Below, piece after piece: positions 14,359 to 22,487 of a stretch of DNA of 36,185 nucleotides (within the stretch, counting starts at the first letter, position 1; every line of letters starts with the position of its first letter). The stretch lies in NCBI GenBank assembly GCA_964471535.1, contig CAYYHA010000018.1:1-36185 (forward strand). Direction: 5' to 3'. Below the pieces are notes generated by a model. It worked only from the letters and a program-made list of their open reading frames with translations. It had not been told where the DNA came from and ran no database searches. The translations under genes were made by a program, and so were the position numbers. This stretch comes from CAYYHA01 sp964471535. GTDB lineage: Bacteria; Myxococcota; Myxococcia; SLRQ01.

Positions 14359-15801
14359 CTAGAACGACCCCACGAAGACGACCCCTGCGCCGCCAGAGAG
14401 GGGCACGGGCGCAAGAGCGAAGGGATCCTCCTCCTCACTTTCGATCTCGGCGGACTCCCCCTTGGGAAGGATCAAATAGATACCCACGCCCGCAGCCACC
14501 GCGCCGGCGGCGAAGAGCGAATCGGCGAAGAGCGCCTTGCTCCGCGCATCGGCGATACGCCGCTCGATGAGCGACTGCTCCACCTGCGGCGTGCCCTTGG
14601 CCCGAGCGGCAGCTTGGCTCGCCTGTAGCGCGAAAAAGCCACCGCCGAGGAGCAACGCCGCCCCGACACCGCTGCTGACATACCCCCATTCCCGGGCGCC
14701 AAAGCCGCCCCCCACTTCGAGTGCGGTGAAGACGGGTGCTCCGCCCGGACCGCGCGGCAGATCGGGCGGGCTCGCCACCTTCATGGCCAGGGCCGCCACG
14801 GTCTGCATCGCCGCCGCATCGCGCAGGCTCACCTCGCCCCTGGCGATGGACGCCACGTGACCATCCGAAGCGATGCGGGCGAGGACGATCTCGAGCTTGG
14901 AGCCCGGGCCGCCGGAGATCCCCCCGACGATCACCTCGTCGACGCCGGCCCACTGGGCCAGCTTGGCACCCTGCTGGTGGACCTGCCCCGCCCTAAAGCC
15001 CTTCTCGAGATCGCGCAGCAGCCCCGCCAGCGCCCGCCCCTCGGCGGCCGGCTTCAAGGTGATCTTGGCCACGGCGGCCGGCCCGGCGCGATGCTTCTCC
15101 TGCGCGAAGGCGTACCCGGGCGCCACGGCGCTCACGTAGTGCTCCACACCCGCCAGCTTCGCGAGGCTGACCGGTGAGATGCCACGGAAGACACCGTCCA
15201 CGTAGACACGGGCCGGCACGGGACGGACCTGCACCTCGAGTGGGTTGTTGCTGGCGGCGACCACCTCGGCGCGTACCTGCTCGGCGAGCTCGAGGACCGG
15301 AGGGGGAAAGAGCGTGGCATCGAAGACGTAGTCGGGCCGCAGGCTCAAGAGCCGTCCCATGGCCTGCCGCGCTGCGTCGAGGTTACCGTTGAAGTAGTGC
15401 GTCGCGCCGAGGAGCGCCAGCGCCTGCAGGAGCCCAGCGAAGTCCCGCGAGAGATCGCTCTCCTCATAGAGACGAATGGCCTCCTGGAACTTGGCGGCTG
15501 CCGCGTCGTACTCGAAGCCGTCGAACGCCAAGCGGCCCTCCTCGAGGACCTTCTTGGCTGCCTCACCCTTCGCTGCCCGCTCGCGGGCCGCGCCACCCTG
15601 GGCACGCTCGGCGAGATCGACATAGTCCACCCGCGGGCTCTGTCGAAGGACGCTCTGCACCACGTAGGAGACCGTCGCCGCCTCGCGCGCCAAGCGCGGC
15701 TCGAGGGGCACGGCGATCGCCGTGGCCCGCGCCGCGAGGACCAGCGACGGCGGCATCGCAGCCGCACACAGGGCCAGAGCCACGACTGCTCCGCTTTTCA
15801 T
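14359..15801 (-). CDS. TPR/PEGA-domain protein with two C-terminal membrane helices
   Basis: A 480-residue envelope protein. The signal peptide (MKSGAVVALALCAAAMPPSL) was used to choose the start, with GGGAGG 7 nt upstream. Residues about 80-180 form TPR-like helices (LAFDGFEYDAAAAKFQEAIR, HYFNGNLDAARQAMGRLLSL). A PEGA domain follows at about 190-260 (VQVRPVPARVYVDGVFRGIS). Near the C-terminus two hydrophobic helices (YVSSGVGAALLLGGGFFAL and FAAGAVAAGVGIYLIL) flank a charged loop, then comes an acidic tail. PEGA domains are thought to bind surface polysaccharide, and this layout is common among myxobacterial hypotheticals. The Cys-rich lipoprotein gene follows with zero spacing. A cell-surface scaffold is inferred. 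Confidence 0.85.
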   Translation of the reverse strand: MKSGAVVALALCAAAMPPSLVLAARATAIAVPLEPRLAREAATVSYVVQSVLRQSPRVDYVDLAERAQGGAARERAAKGEAAKKVLEEGRLAFDGFEYDAAAAKFQEAIRLYEESDLSRDFAGLLQALALLGATHYFNGNLDAARQAMGRLLSLRPDYVFDATLFPPPVLELAEQVRAEVVAASNNPLEVQVRPVPARVYVDGVFRGISPVSLAKLAGVEHYVSAVAPGYAFAQEKHRAGPAAVAKITLKPAAEGRALAGLLRDLEKGFRAGQVHQQGAKLAQWAGVDEVIVGGISGGPGSKLEIVLARIASDGHVASIARGEVSLRDAAAMQTVAALAMKVASPPDLPRGPGGAPVFTALEVGGGFGAREWGYVSSGVGAALLLGGGFFALQASQAAARAKGTPQVEQSLIERRIADARSKALFADSLFAAGAVAAGVGIYLILPKGESAEIESEEEDPFALAPVPLSGGAGVVFVGSF

Positions 15802-15904
15802 GCGAGACCTCCCTTCACCCAGATCTCCTCTCACCCGGGAGACCGCATCCGTGCCCGCACCCACGCCTTCCCTCACGGCCGCCCGCGCCCAAGGTGCCTG
15901 CGCC

Positions 15905-17197
15905 CTAGCGTGCCGCCCGTCTCCGGCCATCGTCCAGTCCCGCTTTGAAGATCTGCCAGGTCCGGAGGGCATCGAGTGCCGCTTTGAGCTGGAAGTCCGT
16001 TTCCACCTCCTTTGGCGTCCCCTCTGCAGCCGGCTCCTCCTCCACGTTTTCCGGAGGAATGTGACCGGCGAGGTCCTCCTCCCGAGTCACTTCCTCCTCG
16101 ACTGGGCCGACATGCAGCGGCTTGACCTCCACGTCGGGAACGATCCCTCTCTCCTGGATGGAGCGCCCCTTGGGCGTGTAGTAGCGGGCGATCGTCAGCT
16201 TCAGCCCGGACCCGTCTTCGAGATCGATGACCGTCTGCACCGACCCCTTGCCGAAGGAACGGGTGCCCATGATCACGGCCCGCCCATGGTCCTGGAGCGC
16301 TCCGGCAACGATCTCCGAGGCCGAGGCACTGCCACCGTTGACCAGGACCACCATCGGGTAGCTCGCCTCGGTGCCGGCGGCGTGGGCGTGCTGCACCTCC
16401 CTACGACTACCGCGCCCCCGGGTCGAGACGATGACGCCTTTCGACAACCAGGTGTCCGCAACGCTGACCGCCTGGTCGAGGAGCCCACCCGGGTTGTTGC
16501 GCAGGTCGAGAACGAGCCCGTCGAGTTCACCGCCCTTCTCCCGGCGAAGCCGCTGCAGCGCTTGGTGCAGATACCGCGTCGTACGGTCCTGGAACGACTT
16601 GATTTTGATGACCCCGTAGCCTCCCACCAGCCGGGCGGAGACCGGATTGACGCGAATGTGGTCCCGCACCACGGTGATCGTACGGGGCGCTTTGAAACCC
16701 TTGCGGAGAATGGTCAGCGCCACCTTGCTTCCCGGGGCCCCCCGCATCAGTCGAACCGCCTCGGGCAGCGTGAGATCCTTCAGTGTCCTCCCGTCGATCT
16801 CCACGATGATGTCGCCGGGAAGCAGACCCGCACGCATCGCCGGCGTGTCCTCGAGCGGAGTGACCACGACCACCTCGCCGTCCCTGCGCGTGACCTCTAG
16901 ACCCACGCCGCCGAACTCGCCCCCGGTGTCGATCTTCATCTCCTCGTACTCCTCCGGCGTCATGAAGACGCTGTGGGGGTCGAGCGTCGACATCATCCCC
17001 TTGATCGCGCCGTAGATGAGCTGCGTGGGATTCACCTCCTCCACGTAGTTGTTCTCGATGTAGGTGAGCACGCGGGTGAAGATGCCCAGCTTCTCGTAGG
17101 TGAGGTTCCTCGACGCAGCGTGGACGGCGGGAATCGACAGCGCGCCCGCGAAATACGCGGCGAGCAGGGCCACAGAGCCGTAGAGATAGCGTCGCAT
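15905..17197 (-). CDS. ctpA: C-terminal processing protease, S41 family (CtpA type)
   Basis: A 430-residue periplasmic serine protease that trims C-termini and, in other bacteria, controls peptidoglycan hydrolases. An N-terminal signal/anchor (YLYGSVALLAAYFAGALSIP) is followed by a PDZ domain (about 95-175, GGVGLEV to LPGDIIVEIDGRTL) and the S41 core. The catalytic dyad is predicted as Ser292 in GGSASASE and Lys317 in SFGKGSVQT, spaced as in the family. The C-terminal ~60 residues are acidic and Pro/Glu-rich, likely disordered. It lies 61 nt after the EnvC-like gene in the ftsE-ftsX-envC order, which supports a role in cell-wall turnover. An extended -10 box 10 nt before the ATG suggests a promoter of its own. 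Confidence 0.95.
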   Translation of the reverse strand: MRRYLYGSVALLAAYFAGALSIPAVHAASRNLTYEKLGIFTRVLTYIENNYVEEVNPTQLIYGAIKGMMSTLDPHSVFMTPEEYEEMKIDTGGEFGGVGLEVTRRDGEVVVVTPLEDTPAMRAGLLPGDIIVEIDGRTLKDLTLPEAVRLMRGAPGSKVALTILRKGFKAPRTITVVRDHIRVNPVSARLVGGYGVIKIKSFQDRTTRYLHQALQRLRREKGGELDGLVLDLRNNPGGLLDQAVSVADTWLSKGVIVSTRGRGSRREVQHAHAAGTEASYPMVVLVNGGSASASEIVAGALQDHGRAVIMGTRSFGKGSVQTVIDLEDGSGLKLTIARYYTPKGRSIQERGIVPDVEVKPLHVGPVEEEVTREEDLAGHIPPENVEEEPAAEGTPKEVETDFQLKAALDALRTWQIFKAGLDDGRRRAAR

Positions 17198-17207
17198 CGT
17201 CCCGAAA

Positions 17208-17216
17208 AGTCTAGCA
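17208..17216 (-). promoter_or_regulatory. Predicted extended -10 box for ctpA
   Basis: On the minus strand TGCTAGACT (TGn plus TAGACT, 4/6) ends 10 nt before the ctpA ATG. No -35 box is clear. It would give ctpA expression independent of ftsE-ftsX-envC with a leader of only a few bases. Confidence 0.4.
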
Positions 17217-17258
17217 GCACGGCCGCTTCGGCGCAGGGGGCGCCGCGAGCCGTTCCAC

Positions 17259-18368
17259 CTAGCGCGCGAACCAGGGCACGGGATCCACCGCCTTTCCTGC
17301 TTCGCGAATCTCGAAGTAGAGGTAGGCCCCCTTCAAGGACCCCGTATCGCCCACGAGCCCCACCACGTCCCCTGCTTCGACGGCATCACCTTCCTTGACC
17401 TCCATACGGTCGAGGTGTGCCATGAGCGTATAGTACCCGCCGCCGTGGTCGAGGATGACGAGGTTCCCATAGCCGCGCATCCATCGCGCGTGGACGACCG
17501 TGCCTGAGGCAACGGCACGAACCTTCGTGCCCCGGGGTGCCCGGATGTCGATCCCTTTGTGGAAGGTGACCGAACCATAGCGGGGGTCGCGGCGTGCGCC
17601 GAACCCCTCTTCGATGGCCCCGACGGCCGGTCGTGGCAGACGGCCCTTCAGCGACGCAAAGCCGCGTGACCTTCCCGGCGCCAGCCCCTCGAGGCGGGCG
17701 AGGAGCTGTCGCCGGGCACGCTCGAGTTCCGCCAAGGTCTTCCGCTGCAGTGCCTGTTCCTCCCGGATCGCCTCGAGCGCACCATCGCGCTCCGCCTTCG
17801 CCGTCTCGAGGTCGGCGAGTCGGGCCGAGGCGGAGGCGCGCAGATCCTCGAGTGCGCGCCGCGCGCGGTCGAGCTGTTCAGATTTCTTCCGCAGGCGCAC
17901 TCGGAGCCGGCGGATCTCTGCGATCCGGCGCAGGTCGGAACGGATCACATACGAGAGCATGCGCTGCCGCCACCGGAACTCGTCGATGCTCCCTGCAGAC
18001 AACAGTGCAGGGAGGTATCCTGCGCGGCCGAGCTTGTAGCGGACCCGCAGGCGCGGTGCCATCTCCCTCAGACGCCGCGCTAGTCTCACCTGGGTGCGAT
18101 CTCGCTCGGCGCGGATCGCCTCGAGCGAGGCCGTCGCCTCCTGCACCTTCGCCTCCGCTGCCTCGAGAGCCGCGCGCTCGGTGAGCAAACGCTGCTCGAG
18201 CTGCTCGAGGACCGCGAGGACGGCGCCCTCCTCGGCCTGCAGTTCCTTCAGGCGCTTCTTGACCGACTGCCGCCTCGCCTCGATGCTCTCGAGGTTCCGT
18301 GCCTGTACCGGCCGCGCGAGCAGCCCGAGGAGGATCCCGGCAACTGCGATCCCTGCAAGCGGGCGCAT
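17259..18368 (-). CDS. EnvC-like murein hydrolase activator (coiled coil plus degenerate LytM domain)
   Basis: A 369-residue periplasmic protein. The signal peptide (MRPLAGIAVAGILLGLLARP) is followed by two long coiled coils (about 25-110 and 150-235) around a helical linker, then a LytM/M23 fold (about 250-365). The first zinc motif HKGID is kept (His270, Asp274), but the usual HxH of active M23 enzymes is Tyr349-Leu-Tyr351, so it is probably catalytically dead. That matches EnvC, which is recruited by FtsEX through its coiled coil and activates amidases. It starts 1 nt after ftsX and is followed by ctpA. The function is strongly supported by domain order plus neighbours; which amidase it activates is not visible here. 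Confidence 0.92.
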   Translation of the reverse strand: MRPLAGIAVAGILLGLLARPVQARNLESIEARRQSVKKRLKELQAEEGAVLAVLEQLEQRLLTERAALEAAEAKVQEATASLEAIRAERDRTQVRLARRLREMAPRLRVRYKLGRAGYLPALLSAGSIDEFRWRQRMLSYVIRSDLRRIAEIRRLRVRLRKKSEQLDRARRALEDLRASASARLADLETAKAERDGALEAIREEQALQRKTLAELERARRQLLARLEGLAPGRSRGFASLKGRLPRPAVGAIEEGFGARRDPRYGSVTFHKGIDIRAPRGTKVRAVASGTVVHARWMRGYGNLVILDHGGGYYTLMAHLDRMEVKEGDAVEAGDVVGLVGDTGSLKGAYLYFEIREAGKAVDPVPWFAR

Positions 18369-18369
18369 C

Positions 18370-19266
18370 TCACACCTTCAGGAAGCGGCCGAGAGAGAGT
18401 GCCGAACCTCCGACGCCCAAGGCTGCCCCACCGGCGAGCAGCCACAGCAGTCCCGTGGTCGGCGGGGTGAGCGGCAGCTCCACGGCAAAGGCTTCGCGCA
18501 GGCCACGATGCACCTCCGGGAGGCCCAGCCACCACACCAGCACCGACAGCCCGGTGGCGACGAGCGCGCCAAGCACCCCCTGCAAGAGTCCCTCGATCAG
18601 GAAAGGGGCCCGCACGAAGGCGTCGGTGGCACCGCAGAGCTTCATGATCTCGATCTCTTCCTTCCGGGCGAAGACCGCGAGCTTAATGGTGTTGGAGACC
18701 GTGACCGCGGCGGCAAAGAGCACCAACCCGCCGATGAGGGTCGCCACGAGGGACAGAAAGTGCAGGAACGACTCGAGCTGTTCCGCCCACTCCCGCCCGT
18801 AGTCGACGTCCTCCACGCCCGGAAGCTCGGCAATCGAGGCAGCGAAGCTGTGCAGCCGCTGTGGGGAGGCGCCCAGGCGGTCGCTGCGGACCTCGATGCT
18901 GTCGGGGAGGGGATTCTCGGCCAGGCCCTCGAGGATTTCCGCCTCTTCGCCGAGGGACGCCCGCAGCCGCGCGAGGGCCTCCTCCCGCCCGACGAGGTCG
19001 ACGCGGGCCCCTTCGCCCGCGAGGCGGCGGATGCGTTCGACGATGGCGCTGCGCTCTGCGGCCTCCGCGTCGCGGGAGAGGTAGACCGTCACCGCCAAAT
19101 CGCCGGACCAGGTGTCGATAAGCGTACGGACCTCGCCGATGACGCCGGCGAAGACGGCGACGATGAAGAGTGCGATCCCGATCGTCACCACCGCCACCGC
19201 ATTGATGAACGCCGACTGCCGCATGCCGCGTAGTGCGCGGCGGAAGAAGTAGAGGAGACGGGTCAC
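18370..19266 (-). CDS. ftsX: Cell division ABC transporter-like permease FtsX
   Basis: A 298-residue inner-membrane partner of the FtsE ATPase. The complex passes ATP-driven conformational change to a periplasmic hydrolase activator. A first membrane helix (about 20-42, VVTIGIALFIVAVFAGVIG) is followed by a ~130-residue periplasmic loop, then three helices (about 165-190, FLSLVATLIGGLVLF; GVLGALVATGLSVLVWW; GLLWLLAGGAALGVGG), with the cytoplasmic EIEIMKLCGATDAFVRAPFL stretch that contacts FtsE. The GTG start overlaps the ftsE stop by 4 bp with GGGAGG upstream, and it reads MTRLLYFFRRALRGM. The EnvC-like gene begins 1 nt after its stop. Confidence 0.95.
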   Translation of the reverse strand: MTRLLYFFRRALRGMRQSAFINAVAVVTIGIALFIVAVFAGVIGEVRTLIDTWSGDLAVTVYLSRDAEAAERSAIVERIRRLAGEGARVDLVGREEALARLRASLGEEAEILEGLAENPLPDSIEVRSDRLGASPQRLHSFAASIAELPGVEDVDYGREWAEQLESFLHFLSLVATLIGGLVLFAAAVTVSNTIKLAVFARKEEIEIMKLCGATDAFVRAPFLIEGLLQGVLGALVATGLSVLVWWLGLPEVHRGLREAFAVELPLTPPTTGLLWLLAGGAALGVGGSALSLGRFLKV

Positions 19267-19991
19267 CGGCTGCCTCCCACCCCGAACGCCTCGCGCTGCT
19301 CCGCATCGGGGGAGCCGCTGTCCTCGGGCGCCTCGAGATCCTCGACCACCCGGCCGCGGTCGAGGCGGATCACTCGGCGCCGGAAGCGCTCCACCAGATC
19401 GAGGTCGTGCGTTGCGACGACCACCGTCGTGCCCTTTGCGTTCGCGTCGCTCAACAGCTCCATGATCTCGATGGACCGCTCCTGGTCGAGGTTCCCTGTC
19501 GGCTCGTCGGCGAGCAGGATACTGGGGTGGTTGGCCAGTGCGCGGCACACGGCAACCCTCTGCTGCTCACCACCGGAGAGCGTCCGAGGGTCTGCGTGGA
19601 TCTTGTTTTCGAGCCCAACCGACTTGAGGAGAAAATAGACGCGGCGCTCGATCTCCTTGCGAGGCGTGCCGACGACTTCGAGTGCGAAAGCGACGTTCTC
19701 CCCCACGGTACGGGTTTCGATGAGCTTGAAGTCCTGGAAGACCACCCCGATCTCCCGCCGCAGATAGGCGATCGACTTCCGAGTGAGGCGGGCGGTGTTC
19801 CGTCCCCCGACGATCACCGAGCCGGCGGTGGGCCGTTCCGCGGCGAAGATGGTTCGAAGCAGGGTCGTCTTCCCCGCGCCAGAGGGTCCGGTCAGGAAGA
19901 CGAACTGCCCCTTGGGGACATGCAACGTCACATCCCGAAGCGCCGGAGCCGAACCGGGGAACTCCTTGGTGACGCTGTACAGCCGGATCAT
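19263..19991 (-). CDS. ftsE: Cell division ATP-binding protein FtsE
   Basis: A 242-residue ABC ATPase. Walker A GPSGAGKTTLL with Lys41, Q-loop FQDFKLIETRT, signature LSGGEQQRV, Walker B ILLADEPTG and switch His in THDLDLV are all intact. It pairs with FtsX to drive the EnvC-type activator at division or elongation sites. A ~25-residue C-terminal tail rich in Glu/Gly/Ser follows the core. It starts 19 nt after the upstream conserved hypothetical gene and overlaps ftsX by 4 bp. Confidence 0.97.
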   Translation of the reverse strand: MIRLYSVTKEFPGSAPALRDVTLHVPKGQFVFLTGPSGAGKTTLLRTIFAAERPTAGSVIVGGRNTARLTRKSIAYLRREIGVVFQDFKLIETRTVGENVAFALEVVGTPRKEIERRVYFLLKSVGLENKIHADPRTLSGGEQQRVAVCRALANHPSILLADEPTGNLDQERSIEIMELLSDANAKGTTVVVATHDLDLVERFRRRVIRLDRGRVVEDLEAPEDSGSPDAEQREAFGVGGSR

Positions 19992-20010
19992 CTCGACGAC
20001 CCGCCGGCGC

Positions 20011-20658
20011 TCAGCCGTCGCTGGTATCCTCGGCCAGGTAACTCAGGATCACCTCGTCGAGAGACCGTTCGCTTATCAGGTCCTCACCGAAGATCGTGTC
20101 GGCCCGATCTGCTGCCTGCTCCGCCCGCGGTGCCGTCCTCGCCGACGGCCGCTGCGCCGCTTGGGCGGCAGCCTCCGGCGTCACCCGTCGGTTTTCCTGC
20201 ACCGGAGGCGCCACGGGAGCCGCCGGAGCCTTGGGGGGCGGTGCCTTGCGGATCGTCGCCGCTTCCGCTTTTGCGACTGCTGCGGGCGGCGGCGCCGGCG
20301 AGGTGTTCAATGGAGGCGGCGGAGCGGCGTTGCCGTCGGCTTCGACCGCGCCGGGCTGCCAGACCTTGGCGCCGTACCGCTCGATCACCTCGTCATAGGC
20401 GCCGTTGATGAGGTTGCGGAGCATCTCCTTGTGCTGCTCCTCCATGAGCGCCCGCACCACTTCCGTCAGGTTTTCGGCATGGACGATGTCCGCATAGGAG
20501 GTCTTCTTCGAGGCCAGGATGTTCCCACCTAGGAAGAGGTGGGTGATGATGTGGGGCGTATCGACGCCGGAATCCTCCGTCTGCACGTGGAACACCTGTC
20601 CCCTGTGCTTGATGTTGTGGTTGAACCCGGTGACCATCTTCTTGGTCTGGCCAGCCAT
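20011..20658 (-). CDS. Conserved hypothetical protein with N-terminal GFNHN-type domain
   Basis: Function unknown. From ATG 20658 the product has about 215 residues. The N-terminal ~90 residues (VTGFNHNIKHRGQVFHVQTE, then HIITHLFLGGNILASKKTSY and AENLTEVVRALMEEQHKEML) look like a conserved cytoplasmic domain that I have seen as a hypothetical in deltaproteobacteria. It is followed by an Ala/Pro-rich low-complexity linker (about 95-175) and a short acidic C-terminal motif (DEVILSYLAEDTSDG). No signal peptide or membrane helix. A GTG at 20682 could add 8 residues; ATG 20658 is preferred because the conserved domain begins soon after. It sits between the receiver/GGDEF-like gene and ftsE with short gaps, suggesting one transcript. 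Confidence 0.8.
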   Translation of the reverse strand: MAGQTKKMVTGFNHNIKHRGQVFHVQTEDSGVDTPHIITHLFLGGNILASKKTSYADIVHAENLTEVVRALMEEQHKEMLRNLINGAYDEVIERYGAKVWQPGAVEADGNAAPPPPLNTSPAPPPAAVAKAEAATIRKAPPPKAPAAPVAPPVQENRRVTPEAAAQAAQRPSARTAPRAEQAADRADTIFGEDLISERSLDEVILSYLAEDTSDG

Positions 20659-20701
20659 ACCGTCGTTCTCTGCTTTGGGCACGCCTTTGCTGGTCTCGAG
20701 T

Positions 20702-21727
20702 CTAGCCGATGGAGACGCGACTCTTCTTGCCCTCGCCGCCGGCAGCCCGAACCGTATTCCCGCCCTCGATCTGGGCCTGCCGAAGCGCCGCGGTCGCGTC
20801 CTTGATGAGGCTCCCGAAGCTGACCCGTCCTTGCCCCTCGAAGGACGCGATCCCGATGCTGCCGGTCACCCGCACCCGATTGTCCGAATCTAGCTCGAAC
20901 CCGTGGTTCTGGATCCGATCCCGGAGGCGGCCGCCGACGATGAGGGCACCCTTCCGTGGCGTGTGAGGCATGAACACGAGCACCTTGTCCTCGGCATAGA
21001 GGACCGGGATGTCGATATCTCGAATCGAACGGGTGATCTCGGCGAGGAGCGATCCCACGAGACGCCCCCGCGCCGTGGCATCTAGGTCCGCGGTGACCTC
21101 CGGAAAGGAATCGAACGCGACCAGCGCGAGGGAGATGGGGTAGGCGTAGCGACTCGAGCGCTTCACCTCCATGAGGAGTAGCTTCTTGAAGAAGTCGAAA
21201 TCGTAGACGTCGTCGACACCCACGCGAGGCCTGGACGGTTCCGTCCGGCCGTCCGCTCCGCCCGCGCGCGCGGAGGCGAGCTCCGCTTCCAATGCGGCGA
21301 TCTGGTCGAGGAGCGCGCGGATGCGCACCATGTCACGCACCACCGTCAGAACGGTGTGCTTCTTCAGGGGCGCCACCACATAACCATCTGCGCCCGCGCT
21401 CATCGCACGCCGCTCCGCGTCATCGTCGTCGGGCGCATAGAGGAGCACCACCGGCAGGCGCTCGTTCACCTCCGCCTTCACCCGGCTACACGTCGCTTCG
21501 CCCGCCCTCTCCGGCGGGGCGGCCTCGGCGAGGACAACCGTGGGATCGCGCGTCCGCGCCACGTCGACGGGATCCTCGTGTGCAGCGGCGACATCGACCT
21601 CGAAGCCGGCCTCTTCCAGATAGGATCGCAGCGCCTTCTGTACCGGCCGAGAGCAGTCGAGGAGGAGCGTTCGCTTGGGTGAGACGAGCTCCGATGAATC
21701 GAGCGAGGAGGTCGGTGGCTCTGGCAT
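20702..21727 (-). CDS. Receiver-like plus degenerate GGDEF protein
   Basis: A 341-residue cytoplasmic protein. Residues about 18-130 have a response-regulator fold (TLLLDCSRPVQKALRSYLEE to MSAGADGYVVAPLKKHTVL), but the phosphorylated Asp position reads VVLAEAAPP, with Glu instead of Asp. A coiled-coil linker follows (about 135-160), then a GGDEF-type domain (about 175-330) starting DDVYDFDFFKKLLLMEVKRS. The active loop reads YAEDKVLVFMPHT where diguanylate cyclases have GGDEF, so cyclic di-GMP synthesis is unlikely. The protein probably binds partners rather than acting as an enzyme. An ATG at 21739 is also possible. It is first in line before the ftsEX block; a link to division or envelope control is inferred from position only. 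Confidence 0.85.
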   Translation of the reverse strand: MPEPPTSSLDSSELVSPKRTLLLDCSRPVQKALRSYLEEAGFEVDVAAAHEDPVDVARTRDPTVVLAEAAPPERAGEATCSRVKAEVNERLPVVLLYAPDDDDAERRAMSAGADGYVVAPLKKHTVLTVVRDMVRIRALLDQIAALEAELASARAGGADGRTEPSRPRVGVDDVYDFDFFKKLLLMEVKRSSRYAYPISLALVAFDSFPEVTADLDATARGRLVGSLLAEITRSIRDIDIPVLYAEDKVLVFMPHTPRKGALIVGGRLRDRIQNHGFELDSDNRVRVTGSIGIASFEGQGRVSFGSLIKDATAALRQAQIEGGNTVRAAGGEGKKSRVSIG

Positions 21728-21836
21728 CGCGGGGATCATACACCGCATCCACTCGCCGTCGAAGCGGCGTCCGCCGGGCCGAGGCGCCAGCGACGGTGGC
21801 CCAGGGCGCGCCCCACTCAGTCCGCCGGAGGCTCCG

Positions 21837-21865
21837 TTGACCGGGCTTGCGGCGCCGTTTAAGTT
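21837..21865 (+). promoter_or_regulatory. Promoter of the nicotinamidase-like/nadE operon
   Basis: TTGACC (21837-21842), a 17-bp spacer and TAAGTT (21860-21865). The ATG at 21875 is 9 nt beyond the -10 box, with no ribosome site between, so a leaderless mRNA is expected. Confidence 0.55.
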
Positions 21866-21874
21866 TCGCCGGCC

Positions 21875-22486
21875 ATGGCAAATGCGGTCTTCATCGGCGT
21901 GTACCTGCAACGTGACTGGGCAGACCCCGAGGGCGCCGTGCCGGTCCCCGGCGCTCCTCTGGTGGTGAAGGCCGCAGTCCGCCTTCTTTCGCATGCCCGG
22001 GAACGGGGCATTCCCACCTTCCTGGTGCAGGATCTCCATGCCGAGGACGACGCTTCGTTCGAGGCCTTCCCGCCCCATTGTGTCGAAGACACGGCGGGCG
22101 CCGCGCTCCACCCGGCACTGGAGACACGCGCCGCAGCCATCGTCCCGGAAACCCATGCGCCCGATTTCGAGGTTCAGGCGGTCAACATCGTACCTTCGCG
22201 CAGCCACCGGCACGTGCTCTTCGACAACCTGAACGCCGATCGGCTCCTCGGAAGCGCGGGGCTCGAGGTGGACGAAGAGCGGGAATACGTCGTCTTCGGG
22301 CTGCCCATCGACGTGGGCGTGCGGGGGGTGGTGCAGCAGCTCCGGGCTCGGGGGCGCCCCACGATCGTCGTCTCGGACGGCGTGGCGGCGCTCGATCCGG
22401 CGCGCGCCTCGAGCCACCTCGCGGCGATGGCCGGCGTTGGCGCCCACTTCCTCACCGTGGACGGCGTGCTCCAGCGGTACCGCTGA
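21875..22486 (+). CDS. Nicotinamidase-like isochorismatase-fold protein, catalytic triad lost
   Basis: A 203-residue cysteine-hydrolase-fold protein most like nicotinamidases (PncA). The metal-site region is recognisable: Asp53-x-His55 (QDLHAEDDASF) and PPHCVEDTAGAALHPAL with His68. The catalytic triad is not: the first Asp (VDVQNDF in active enzymes) is Tyr10 in GVYLQRDW, no Lys is found in the expected central position, and the nucleophile Cys is Gly148 in GLPIDVGVRG. It is therefore probably a pseudoenzyme. It ends 1 nt before nadE, so the two are cotranscribed. A role in sensing nicotinamide or binding NadE is inference. The start follows a -10 box by 9 nt and is leaderless. Confidence 0.85.
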   Translation: MANAVFIGVYLQRDWADPEGAVPVPGAPLVVKAAVRLLSHARERGIPTFLVQDLHAEDDASFEAFPPHCVEDTAGAALHPALETRAAAIVPETHAPDFEVQAVNIVPSRSHRHVLFDNLNADRLLGSAGLEVDEEREYVVFGLPIDVGVRGVVQQLRARGRPTIVVSDGVAALDPARASSHLAAMAGVGAHFLTVDGVLQRYR

Positions 22487-22487
22487 C

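Noticed and set aside
15722..16900. A 392-codon plus-strand frame across ctpA
   Set aside because: Shadow of ctpA and of the PEGA gene 5' end; composition is His/Arg/Asp-rich without recognisable domains.
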